Source: Haplosporangium gracile
Taxonomy: Eukaryota; Mortierellomycota; Mortierellomycetes; Mortierellales; Mortierellaceae
Direction: 5' to 3'
Assembly: GCA_015499985.1 (NCBI GenBank)
Contig: JAAAUF010000037.1
Coordinates: 5,156 to 69,155, forward strand
DNA length: 64,000 nucleotides
Part shown: positions 48,306-62,090 of the stretch, piece after piece
How the letters are laid out: each line of letters opens with the position of its first letter
Position numbering within the stretch: the first letter of the stretch is position 1
Made by a program: the position numbers and the translations under genes
Notes under the pieces: model-generated
Seen by the model: the letters and a program-made list of their open reading frames with translations, nothing else
Told to the model about the DNA's origin: nothing
Databases searched by the model: none

Positions 48306-49184
48306 TGTGGATGTTGGTGTTATTGTTTAAGTGTGTAGGGTTGTTGCAAGTGTGGGTGAGGCTCGTTACACGCGATTGTGAGTGGGAAGGGGGAATGGGG
48401 GATGGATATGTAGGTGATCCTGGGAGGGCGATTGTCAATCGGGAGATGGCGACGGGAAAGGAGGGTCGAATAGAGGAGAAGAAAGGGAGGAGGAAGGGAT
48501 GAAGGGAAAGGGAAAGAAGGTGGAAGGGAAGAAGGGAAGGAGGGAACAAAGGAGGGAACAGAAGGTGATCAAGATGGTGGAGGTGGTTACTGATGCTGAT
48601 GGAAAATGAAATTCAGGGCGGCTGTTCTATTGGACCAGTCTTAGTGTCTTTTATCTGTTGTCTAACGGGTGATTGATATGATATATGTATGGTGATGGGT
48701 GAGAAGGGAGAGGAAAGAGGGGAGAGGGCAGGAAGGTGAACAATAACAACAACAACAAAAGGAGAGATGAGGAAAGAAAGAAAAGAGATGAAGAAAGAGA
48801 GGGGTGATGAACAAAGCAACAACAAGAAAGTGAGAGAAAGATGAAGAAAGTTAACCCGATGAATGAAAAAGAGTGATGAGCACCTTCGTTACTGTTGTTC
48901 TCTCTCTATGAGGAGGCGGACCTCCAAAAGAGCAACCAAAAGCCGAGCCTCTATCACTTGCTTTCTTTTTTGCGCCCGGGCAATGTGAAAGAGGGGTATG
49001 AAAAAGGTATTTTTACAGCCGTGGTTAAACCCAGGGGTATGTTGTGTTTGTGGTATGCAAACGCAGGAGACGGCGGATGAACAAGGGGGATGTGTGTAGG
49101 AGAGGGTCTTAGGCAGGTGCAAAAAAAAAATGAATGAAAAACCACCATTGCTGTTGGTTGAGAGCATCCCGCTCTCTATTTTTC

Positions 49185-49216
49185 TGTGTGTGTGTGTGTA
49201 TGTGTGTGTGTGTGTG
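49185..49216. repeat. TG dinucleotide microsatellite
   Basis: About fifteen TG units with one TA interruption. Confidence 0.9.
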
Positions 49217-49907
49217 CTCCTTTTTCTGCCCCTTTCATCCACATTGACATAACAATGCGCACGCAGGCAAAAGTGTTCAAAAAAAGAGCGAGCCATTGAG
49301 AGAGCGGAAGTGAGGGGGAGCAAGAACGAGGTATTTAGTGCGGACTCACTTTAATCTACCACCACTGTCCAGTGATCAGCTAGTCAGTTCAAAACAAGAA
49401 CCTTGAGAGCAATTAGAGCGACGGAGGGGAATAGATATTACATTAGTCGTCCGTCGGACAACAACAACTCTCTATCTTGTTCACGAGATAGCCACCCCAT
49501 CTAATAAACTCGACTCTCTCTTGTTTTTGCAGCAGCCATTTCAGCCGAAGGTGGTGAACACACCCTCTTTCGATATGCCGACGATTATTCATTCATTCAA
49601 GTTGACGCTCACCCGTTCTATTCCTTGTCAACCAGTCGCCCCTCTTCCACCTGGTTTGTTTTTATTTATTTGTCGCCTCCCCCTTCTCCATCTCCTGCTC
49701 GCCCTTCGTTGAGTCAGACACTCTGAACCATTTCAACCGCGCCTCAGCTTCTACTCTCTTACTCCTGTATTGTCGCATTAGCTTGAGATCTCCCCAAAAA
49801 TCTATAACTTTACACCCGGTATCTATATCTCCCTTGGTACTAGGATGTAAAATTACCACTCTTTGGAGCCTAGTGTGCATAAATCAACTCCAAAAGAGAA
49901 TTAAGAA

Positions 49908-49980
49908 AAAAAAGAGTCCAGCATACAATCGAACGCCACGCACACTCTCTTAACGCTCCCAGTTGAGCTAAACCACCTCC
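49908..49980 (-). ncRNA. tRNA-like element or relic with oligo-T terminator
   Basis: On the minus strand, TTTAGCTCAACTGGGAG matches the tRNA A box and can form the D stem (GCTC with GAGC). About 35 bases on, GCGTTCGATTG resembles a B box and T loop. After a further 15 bases a T8 tract gives a Pol III-type terminator. The acceptor and T stems do not pair and no anticodon arm can be folded, so this is not an intact tRNA gene. A decayed tRNA (the D arm recalls tRNA-Phe) or a short tRNA-derived element are the options. Confidence 0.3.
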
Positions 49981-51787
49981 ATGTTGGCCATTGCTGCCAC
50001 CGCCACGAAGGATTCTCCCCCTCCCTACCTTGTTGCCATGCTCTCATTGCTCCGCGTGGGTTTCCTTACGGCCTCTCTTTTTTCCCACTACGATCGTTCT
50101 TTTTATTCTTTTCTCTGGGGCAACGCTCTATGTCATCTCTCGGTTTTCTTTTGACCAGGAGTTTAAGCATTAGCAAAATTGATGTTCAGGTCCATTCTAT
50201 TCTCCGGAGCATGTCTGTTCTCCTATGGCTCATAGATAGCAACCCTTTCTTCTCTCTTGCAGGGCGTTTTCTTTCTGATGAAAGATTTCATTAGGAATGA
50301 AATGCGCTAGTCGCCACTCGCAATATGTTTTCTCTCTTTGTGGCGTTTTATTCATCCAATGATGTTCCCCATGTCCTTTTTTCTTCTGTTTTTGTTCTCT
50401 CTTTCTATTGCTTACTTCGTCATCCTCTTCATTCTTCAGATTCTTCTCTTTCGCTCGCGCGCGCGAAAGCATGTCGTCGTCAAGAGGGAAGCCATATTAT
50501 CATCATTTGATAACACATTATGGTGGTACTCCAGTAGGTTCAAACTCATTTTAATAGAAACTTTTTTTTGTAACGTTTACATGCGATCTGTTCGTACAAC
50601 CTTTTTTTTTTTATGACAAATGCTGTACTCTTGTAATTTCATCGCAGTGTTGACGTTCATCGTTTATTTGTTCTCCTGTATTGCAAACGCAATCAGCTAT
50701 GACAAGCAGCTTGTCTCCAGAAGCCAATAATGATCTACCCCTACTCCTTGAGCAAACCTCGAGAGTTCGTAATGGTGAAATGAGGAGGATGAAGAGGGCA
50801 GTGATGTATACTGAAGGGGGTGAAACCAGATATTCTTTTCCTCCGAACAACCAGTTTTGTTTGAACATTCCCTCCCAAACTACCAGTCGTGTTTACCAGG
50901 AGGGGCGAATAAATTAATGCATGCATGCAAAAATGCTATTTTCGAATTTATTTTTCTAGACCGAAATGTACATTTACGCCCTTTTTTTTTCTCTCAGTAC
51001 GTACTGCATGCACTCTGACAACATATGCTCTAGGCATACATGTTGTGTGTGTTTTTTGCTCCGGTGCCGTATCGTGTCCATGTAGCGCCTCATTTTTTCA
51101 TTCCTTCGTGCTGTATCACACACCTTTCTTTGCCCGCACAAAAAGAAATCAGTTGAGAGCCATTGGGAAAAGTAAGTAGGAGATAGATGAAGAAGCAATG
51201 GTATTTTCAAAAAAATTCATACCCCGTTCCTCATTGTCTTTTCCTTCTTGGTCTCTCCTCGGATTAAGAAAAAAATGAAGTTTTGGTACACAGAGGTACT
51301 GCTACAACGAGCAAGACATTTGGTATTGCCACAATGCAGCAATTGAAAACGAGGCATGTTCGTTACACGAAAAGAATAAAGGGCAGACAGGCAGGGATAT
51401 GACAGAAAGCGTACATTTGCCTATGATGGCGTTTGTGTGTGGTTTTTTCCCTTGTTGATTATAAACCCTAACAACAGCCCGTTTACATGTACCCACGCAC
51501 AAACTAGCACATGCATGGCGTCAATCGTTGTTTCGTTTGGAACAAGGAGAGAAAAACTCTCCGCGGGAGAAGTGTGCATGTGTGAAGATGAGAGGGAGAG
51601 AGAGAAAAGAGTACGTGCGCGTTTTCGAGGCCGTCCTTTTTTCCTTTTCTACGAGCATATCATCAAGCAATAGACGCGTTTAGTGGAATCAAGCGTAAGG
51701 GGGAAACTTGGGACCGGTCTGGTTACCTGGCCCCTTCCTCTATCTCTGTCTCCTTGTTCGATCAGTGACCAGTTCCCTTCCCCCCCC

Positions 51788-51797
51788 NNNNNNNNNN
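51788..51797. other. Assembly gap (N run) beside a C homopolymer
   Basis: Ten undetermined bases preceded directly by a run of eight C. Confidence 0.95.
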
Positions 51798-52461
51798 GAT
51801 CAGAGAAAATTATTTATGAGGGGGAGGGAAGGACAGGTCCCAGGGATCGTCGTCATTGGCCCTGGATGGTTTCAGTCCAATGAAATTTTTTTAATTGGAT
51901 AATTGGATGATCAAATTAAATGCATGTAAGGGCAAAGACGGAGGCAGGCAAAAGCCCTCCTTCTCGTTTTTGTAGGAAAGTATGTCAACACATCGTAGTT
52001 GAGGGCAATGCTGGTCACCCATAGAACGACAGAGAGACATCGTCTTTAGAGGCAAAAATGGATAGTTGGATTCGCGAGGTTTATTTTTTTTTTATTTTTC
52101 ATGGATAATGTCAAAAAAGGGGAGTGTTAGTCATAATCATTTTCGTTCCCTTCGTTCTGCCATTGGCACAGGACGACACACGAACCCTGAACGCGAATCG
52201 CCCATCTTCAAATGCTTGGGAAAGCTGAACAAAGCTGATGATCTTGGCCAATGGACGCTCGCTGAACCAGCAATCGATGGTAGCGTTTCTCCTTCCTTTT
52301 CCACTTTTTTTTTCATCATAGGTCATTGTTTTGTTTCTTCGTCGATGATCTTTTTTTTTTTGCTGCCCTCGAAGTCGAAAAAGATTATTTTCTTCTTTTC
52401 TCGCCCATCAAATGCACTTCTCACCACTACTCTGTGCCAAAAACGAAAACACATCACCACC

Positions 52462-55110
52462 ATGACTTCACTCTCATCTCACAAGCAACAACAACAACAA
52501 CCGCCAGCTCTGCCTCTGCCCCCTCAGCACCCACTGCTGATCCCAGAACTACGCGATCAGATCACCGAGAACTTCACTATCCAGGATTGCGCCAACTGTC
52601 TCCTCGTCAACCGTCTCTGGAACAAAGTCTTTACCCCTTACCTCTACCACACAATCGTCCTCCGTCAAAAGGTCCTCGAACGAGCCAATGCCGGTGACGT
52701 CGCCTCTGCAGCGTCTTCCTTCCCACACTATGGCCATTGCGTCCGGCATTTGGATCTGAGGATGAATGACCCTGATTACATGACGCTGGATACTATTCGG
52801 GAGTGCTGTCCGTGGATGGAGACTGTCAAAATGAACTTTGGACGGTTGTTGGAGGAACAGTTTGAGTTGTTTGTTCTCGGGATTCGGTCGCCGACCTTGT
52901 TGACTCGGTTTGGAGCGATTCGGGACCCGGTCCAAGCAACGACTCTGAAGCGGTGGATGGCTGCTGCTCCTCTCATGTCACTCAGTAGTACTATTGATGC
53001 TGCAGGATCAATACTGGTGACACCGCAACACCAAGAGAGGAGGAAACGATCAATTGGCACTGAACTCTCAACAGAAGCAACGACAGCACTATCAGAGGAC
53101 AAGAACAGGCAGATGTTGAGTGTGAACAAGGCCAGGAGGAACAGCATCAACGTCTTCCCCATTATAGCTCCATTGACCTGGGTTCCGGTCTATGAACACC
53201 CAATCATTGCTCCAGCAGCCGTCGCCACCCCTCCAGCCATCACTGTCACCGACACCGACACCAAAACTGACACAGTCGCCTCCGTCCCTTCGGCAGTTGA
53301 TACCTCACACTGGCGCATTCCCTCGAGACACAACAGCTTCCTTTCCAACTCCATCAGGAACCTCCAGCTTCAAGTTCCAGGCGACAGTCTCTATGCCGTC
53401 TTGCTGTGGCTCACGCGCGCAGGACTGGACGGCCAACTCCAAGGTTTACGCTCGTTTCGACTCTCTGGGCAGGAAACATCTGCCGTCTTTGGTGTTCCCT
53501 CTTCTGCGATTCATGATTTCTTGGCTGCTCATGCCGGCTTGGAACAGCTGACACTTTTATTGATCCAGGTTGAGCCCGCTCCTTCAGAGATTCCCTGGGA
53601 CTGTTTAGAGGGATCGGAGGGTTCTGAGATGCTGCAGCTGATGGTCGATTCTGGTTCTTCGCCGACACCAACCGCAGCCACTGCTCCGACCAGTGCTGGT
53701 TCAGAAGTTACCACTAAGAGCGCAGGAACCGAGAGCGACACGAATTCAGAAGCAGCTGAAGGCGTAACGACTATGACGGCAATCGCAGCAGCACTGGCAG
53801 CAACTGTCGCCCGTAATTCAGCACAACCTGCTCTATACAAAGGGATCCACTACAAGACCCATATCCCTCACTACTTTGCAGATCTGATAGCCACCAGTCA
53901 ATCGACTCTCGAGGAAATCAAATCGGCCGATCCCGAGGCAACTCGATCCAAGGTCACGGACCTCCACATTTTCCAAGACGGACAACTCGGACCTCTCCTC
54001 TCACGACTACCGCATCTCCTTCGTCTGATAACCGAGTTTTTTGAACGTAGTCGAATCAGCCCGGATCTCTTGCTGCCCATCCAAACCTCCTGTCGGTCCT
54101 TGGTCTCATTTACATACCTCGGCAAGCCTAGCTGTCCCTTTGCAGATCGGTACCCGCGGAACAACCACCCGTCGCCTGACCCATTCTTCAACCATTGGGA
54201 GTCCTTCATGCAGGAGCTAGTCCATCTGAAGGAGTTGATCCTTTTGAACGCCAACGTGAGGGACGACGACATGAGGATCTTGGTCGGATATGGACATGAT
54301 CGGATTCGAGTGCTGAGGATCAAGGGCGAGACAAGATCGACTTGGCATGGAGCGAGGATGGTGTTAGAGAATTGTTCGAGGCTAGAGGAGTGTACTCTGA
54401 CTTGCTATGGGCCCGTCGACGACCTCTTTTCGAGTTTTGGGCATCCTATCGTATTGTTCTATCCTGCCACCACCGCTGTCGCCACAACCGAGGAGGAAGG
54501 TGTTTCCGGTGGGGATGAGGAGCAACAGAAACTTATATCACCACAAGTCGTTAGTCGACCAGAGCCATTCGAATGGGCAAGCAAAGACACCCTCCGCAGT
54601 CTGTGTCTGATCGGCATGGTTCTGTACAGCGACGAGGTCAACCGACAGCTCTTTGCTCGGCTCAAGAAACTCCATCATCTTCGTGGGTTGACCATTGCCG
54701 GACGCGGGATGACGCTGGAGGGTCTACTGGGTGAGAATCTTCGAGTGCTGGCGTTGGAGGATGAACGATTGGAGCAGGAAGGACTGGATGCGTACCGACA
54801 ACGACACGAGGCAGAGTCTGGAGAGGGAAGCGAGGGATGGATTACTCCCACCTGTTGTGCCACTTATAGCGCCCCTGTCACGTTCCCTGGCAACCACACC
54901 TGTAAGAAGAGACGGAATAGTTTGTACCCGGACCTCGAGACACTGGACCTTCCTCGACTGAACCAGAAGCTTTCCTCGAAGGATCTAATCCAACTGTTGA
55001 AGGAGCTGCCAAAACTTCGGTGGATGGACTGTGGTGGTGCGTATGAACTCGAGACCCTGATGTGGCTCGACACGCGTCGTCGTGATCTGTCCAAGACCTT
55101 TAGTCGATAG
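52462..55110 (+). CDS. F-box-like protein with leucine-rich C-terminal region
   Basis: Single exon, 882 residues from the ATG at 52462. Polyglutamine/proline opening, then an F-box-like segment: HPLLIPELRDQITENFTIQD, CANCLLVNRLWNKVFTPYLY. F-box proteins link substrates to SCF ubiquitin ligases via Skp1. The C-terminal part has irregular leucine-rich strands (VRHLDLRMND, LKELILLNANVRDDDMRILV, LRGLTIAGRGMTLEGL, LETLDLPRLNQKLS) resembling LRR repeats that would bind a target. Between them lies an S/T/A-rich insertion. Large numbers of such proteins exist in Mortierella-type fungi. The frame stays open 132 codons upstream of this ATG, but that stretch is F/S/K-rich with long T tracts and looks like leader. 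Alone among its neighbours it has no intron. Confidence 0.8.
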   Translation: MTSLSSHKQQQQQPPALPLPPQHPLLIPELRDQITENFTIQDCANCLLVNRLWNKVFTPYLYHTIVLRQKVLERANAGDVASAASSFPHYGHCVRHLDLRMNDPDYMTLDTIRECCPWMETVKMNFGRLLEEQFELFVLGIRSPTLLTRFGAIRDPVQATTLKRWMAAAPLMSLSSTIDAAGSILVTPQHQERRKRSIGTELSTEATTALSEDKNRQMLSVNKARRNSINVFPIIAPLTWVPVYEHPIIAPAAVATPPAITVTDTDTKTDTVASVPSAVDTSHWRIPSRHNSFLSNSIRNLQLQVPGDSLYAVLLWLTRAGLDGQLQGLRSFRLSGQETSAVFGVPSSAIHDFLAAHAGLEQLTLLLIQVEPAPSEIPWDCLEGSEGSEMLQLMVDSGSSPTPTAATAPTSAGSEVTTKSAGTESDTNSEAAEGVTTMTAIAAALAATVARNSAQPALYKGIHYKTHIPHYFADLIATSQSTLEEIKSADPEATRSKVTDLHIFQDGQLGPLLSRLPHLLRLITEFFERSRISPDLLLPIQTSCRSLVSFTYLGKPSCPFADRYPRNNHPSPDPFFNHWESFMQELVHLKELILLNANVRDDDMRILVGYGHDRIRVLRIKGETRSTWHGARMVLENCSRLEECTLTCYGPVDDLFSSFGHPIVLFYPATTAVATTEEEGVSGGDEEQQKLISPQVVSRPEPFEWASKDTLRSLCLIGMVLYSDEVNRQLFARLKKLHHLRGLTIAGRGMTLEGLLGENLRVLALEDERLEQEGLDAYRQRHEAESGEGSEGWITPTCCATYSAPVTFPGNHTCKKRRNSLYPDLETLDLPRLNQKLSSKDLIQLLKELPKLRWMDCGGAYELETLMWLDTRRRDLSKTFSR

Positions 55111-56648
55111 ACACATGAAATAAAATACATGTCATTATTTGTTTTCCATCATTTGAATCAATTCCTTTTTGTCAACCAAAGCCATGGACTGAATTTTGCT
55201 CAAAACCACAATAGAAAAAAAAAAAAAAAAGAGGTCTATCACGGTAGTTCATTAAAATTCTTCATCCTTTTTTTGCTACTGCCACTGTTTGTTTTCTCAT
55301 AATATCATATTCAACATAATTAGTTACCAAGTATCCCTTACTTCGTTTTTGCAAAGTTATCAAGTTTGAAAGTAGCATCTTTTTTTTAATTTTTTATTGT
55401 TATTGTAAATCCGCATCGTTTTTTTGCAGAATTTATTTCTTGATTCGCCCTCAAACAGATGTAGTTAGGATGCACGAACAATTGAAGCAGATGTTCGATC
55501 TAGCAGTCGCACCACGCTGCGTCTTCCTACTATTTACACAGCAAAGCGAAGGTGAGGTTGAAACATGGAAGGAAGCGAAAGACTAATACCCAAGATCTAC
55601 ATAAAACACGCGTCATTTATGTCTCTTCTTTTTTTTCCCCCCCCTCCTTTCTTACGAGCGTATCTTTTCCTCAATGTTCATTTTTCCGTGTGCCTACCGC
55701 ACTGATTTTGCAAGAAACAGTTGACAAACTGCCGAGACAATTCGGTCAGTGAAAAAGAGATCCGATACGGCATGACTTGACACACAGGAAAAAAATACGG
55801 ATCAGACTGTATGCACAGGGCGTCAGTACCAATCCCCACTCAATGCTGATGATATCCAACCATGGGTCACTTGGTTCAAGATCCTCCTTGGTTCAAGATC
55901 TTCATTAACTTCCGTCAAAATGCTGAAAAGATGATCAAAGAATTGGCCATCATCACGACCATGGTCGCGCCGTTCGATTTCATTTTGTCACGTATAACTC
56001 AGACTCAATTCGCCTCTATGGAGGGGGAGGAAGAGAAATGAGGCAACCCTTTTAGGCGTGGGGCAGCGTGGAACACGATAATTAGGTTTAATTATGCTTC
56101 AGATACATAAGAATCACATAGAAGAAGGAAAGCACTTCAACGATTTCGTGTTTCCTCTTCGCGTTTGTGTTCAAAAGACTTTTTTCTATCAGAAGAGGAT
56201 TTCGACTAAATTTGAGAGAGGTTAGGATTCTCTCTTTTTACTTTGGACTTTCGACCGCCATATCACCTGCGGGAAAAAAAACACCTCCTTTGCCTTTTTA
56301 CTTTACTCTGTATCATTCGGCAGAGAGGGATGGAGTGAGTTGTTTTGTAGATGCATGTAATAAGAAAAAAGGAAGTAATGTGAGAAGAGAGGCATTGGGC
56401 AAAGAGGCAATTGAACCCTCCCGCCCAAGCTCCCCATTCTCTTTTTCGTCACGTGTGTGAGTGCCGCAAGGTCTCTTGGACTCTATTTTTTCTTTGTTCT
56501 TTTTTGGTCAAAACCCCTCTTTTTCTACCTCCACCTTCGCCAACATCACATCACCTCAGTCCGCGTCACTCAGGACCATCACACATTACCAACAGTCAAC
56601 CACAACCATCACCAGACTGCGTACAGAAACCCCTCCCAAAAAAAAGCC
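55111..56648. other. 1.5 kb AT-rich intergenic region
   Basis: Homopolymer T and A tracts, including about 18 A near 55214-55231. No gene seen. Contains the promoter of the zinc-finger gene at 56649. Confidence 0.5.
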
Positions 56649-57398
56649 ATGAGCTCACGCACAACAACCGTCCGTCCTACAAGGACAACCACAAAGTCGA
56701 ACCAAAATCAGGATACTCCCTCAACCCAACAAACAGAACCACCATCCACCCAAGACCGATGCGCATACTGCAAAAAGTTCCTCTCCGCCGTCAAGGCAGA
56801 ATGCCGCCACTGTCGATTCATCTTTTGCATGGAGCACCGGTAATTCCCCTCTTTCATTCCTTACATCTTTCACCTCTCACCCCTAAAAAAAAAGAAAAAA
56901 AAGAAGAAAAAGTGCGAATCAGCTTTTTTTGCAAAACATATACCACCAAACTCACGCCCTGCGCTCCCCTTTCTCTTTTCCCTGTCTAATAGCCACCCAG
57001 AGACACACTCACAGGCATGCGCCCAAAAAGGACGGGACCAAGCACGCCAACAATTCCAACGGGATTCGGGACACATCTTGGGCGCAGAGGCACACGACCG
57101 CGGAGTCACGCATCGACAGCCCGGTTGGAATGTCGAGACCTCCCGTCAAGAACTCCATCAACGTCTTCAACAACGCGTTCAATCTCTACAGGAAAATACT
57201 GGTCGATCTGCTGCTCCTTCATCAACATCTTCAACAACAGGAGGCGCAGTAGGCGGTGGTGGAGGAGGAGGAGGGAAAAAGGCAAAAGGATCTGCAAAAA
57301 AGAAACCTACACAAAAGTCTTGGGGAACCGGCGGTAGTCGATTAGGAGGCGTGCCAGGATCAGGAACCCCAGGAGGCGGACCAGCCGGATCCGTATGA
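56649..57398 (+). CDS. AN1-like zinc-finger protein
   Basis: Two exons, 56649-56839 and 56993-57398, give 198 residues. After a T/Q-rich start, residues about 37-75 show CAYCKKFLSAVKAECRHC, FIFCMEHRHPETHSQAC, an AN1-type zinc finger pattern (paired Cys, FC..HR..E.H.C). The intron falls inside the finger, between EH and R. The rest is Q/R/H-rich and then G/K-rich, ending in GTPGGGPAGSV; the lysine-glycine stretch may bind nucleic acid. AN1 fingers in other eukaryotes occur in proteins of stress response and ubiquitin/proteasome delivery. No A20 finger or UBX domain is seen, so function is open. Confidence 0.82.
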
Positions 57399-57679
57399 TC
57401 TGCTTCTTACTGTAACGACAATAAAGTGGGCAACATTCTCAATGTTGAAGCATCGAAACACACAATCAATATTTAGTCGGATCAATGGTTGTTTCTACTT
57501 TTTCTTTTTTAGTTTTTTTTATTTTTATGTAAATTGTTTGTACAAGGTGAGAGAAGATCAAGTTTTTTTGTTTGAGAGAAGGGGGGAATATTACGTTGGC
57601 TATTATGTATTTAAATGAGAGAGCAAATGAACAAAAAAAAAAGCACTGTATGCTACGGTTCACTTGGTCAGCCAGCTGA
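57399..57679. other. Short intergenic 3' region
   Basis: AT-rich spacer between convergent genes; no gene seen. Confidence 0.5.
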
Positions 57680-60980
<3,301 letters not shown>

Positions 60981-62090
60981 GGGAGAGGGAATCAGGCTAC
61001 GAGAGGACGAATGAAATGCGAGTTGGTGTGATGTAGGGGAGGGAAGGTGATCACACAGTCAGACAAGGAGGGATGATGTTTGATTAAAGAGAAAAGAATA
61101 TGGAGTGAAAGAAGGATGACTGTGCACGTATGTGTATGTAAGTGGTAGTTGTAGGTAGGGGGAAAGTGTGTTGTCAGCAAAGAAAAGAAGTTGAGAGAAA
61201 AAAAAGAAGCAAGAGGAGAAGAAGAGGAAGAGAGAAGAGAGAAGTGTAGTGCGCTGGTTGGCTGAAATAGAAAAAAAAGTCTGACGAACTGCGTTGGCTT
61301 TTTTCAGCTTAAGAGGAAGAAGGGAGGGAACAAGAGAAAAATGAAAATGGGGGGGGGGGGGGGGGGGGGGGGGGGCCAGGAAGTGGGTGGAAGCGGCGAG
61401 CTAACTGACTGACTGGCTGGTGTTGCTCTTTGTCTTGTCTTGCACTGGGCGCAAAAATATATAAAAATCGACTGAATGTGCACGAGACAAGGGGGGGACG
61501 GGAAAGAGGTCTAGGGGAAATAAAAGAAAGGCTTTCTTTTTCTTTTTCGTAGAAAAGAATGTGCGATGAGTTTTTGTGAATGAGAGGAATGAAAAAGAAA
61601 ATGAGGGGGTTTGTGAGAGGCAGGTAAAAATATGCTGGGGATGAATGAGGTGGTAGGCAAGTTGGACTGAAGTTGGTAGGGGGAGTGTTGAGGAGTCAGT
61701 TGGGTGGAAGAGCGAGGGTGTGAAGTAAGAGGTAAAGGGTTAAAAAAAAACGTGGTGTGGGTGAAGGCGGGGGTGTGAGCACAGGCAACCAAAAAATAAC
61801 GACAAACAGACAAACAAACGGCAACAGAAAAATAAAAAAAACAGAAAAAAGAAATCGAATCGTTTGTAATGAGATGAGGGAAACGATGTGAAGACGAAAA
61901 AATGAAAAGAAGAATGAAAGAAAGGAGGAAAGAAGACAGAGAAGAGGTACAGAAGAATGAGGAAAAAGAAAATAAGAAAAAAAGACTCGTTCGTTCGTTT
62001 GTCTCTTCGTTTTTTTTTCGCCCTTTGGTCGCTGGGAAGAGGCAGGGGATTATATTCAATCATTCAGTTATCAATTCATTCCTTTGAATA
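60981..62090 (-). promoter_or_regulatory. C/T-rich leader and promoter of zinc-finger factor
   Basis: Sense (minus) strand is strongly pyrimidine-rich from about 61000 to 62050, with a run of 27 G on the plus strand inside it (61349-61375). No discrete binding site identified. Confidence 0.45.
61349..61375. repeat. G homopolymer (27 nt)
   Basis: Uninterrupted G run on the plus strand. It could form a G-quadruplex in either DNA or the minus-sense C-rich RNA complement; the exact length may be a sequencing estimate. Confidence 0.85.

Larger units (their letters stand above)
48306..52461. other. 4.2 kb gene-free, low-complexity region
   Basis: Nearest 600 bases are A/G-rich on the plus strand, that is C/T-rich in the sense of the kelch gene. 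Holds a TG repeat, a tRNA-like element and an N gap listed separately. Small open frames here are not supported by families, splicing or codon bias I can see. Confidence 0.5.

Noticed and set aside
51700..51860. Apparent inverted repeat flanking the second N gap
   Set aside because: Only 6-8 bases truly match on each side; not beyond chance.
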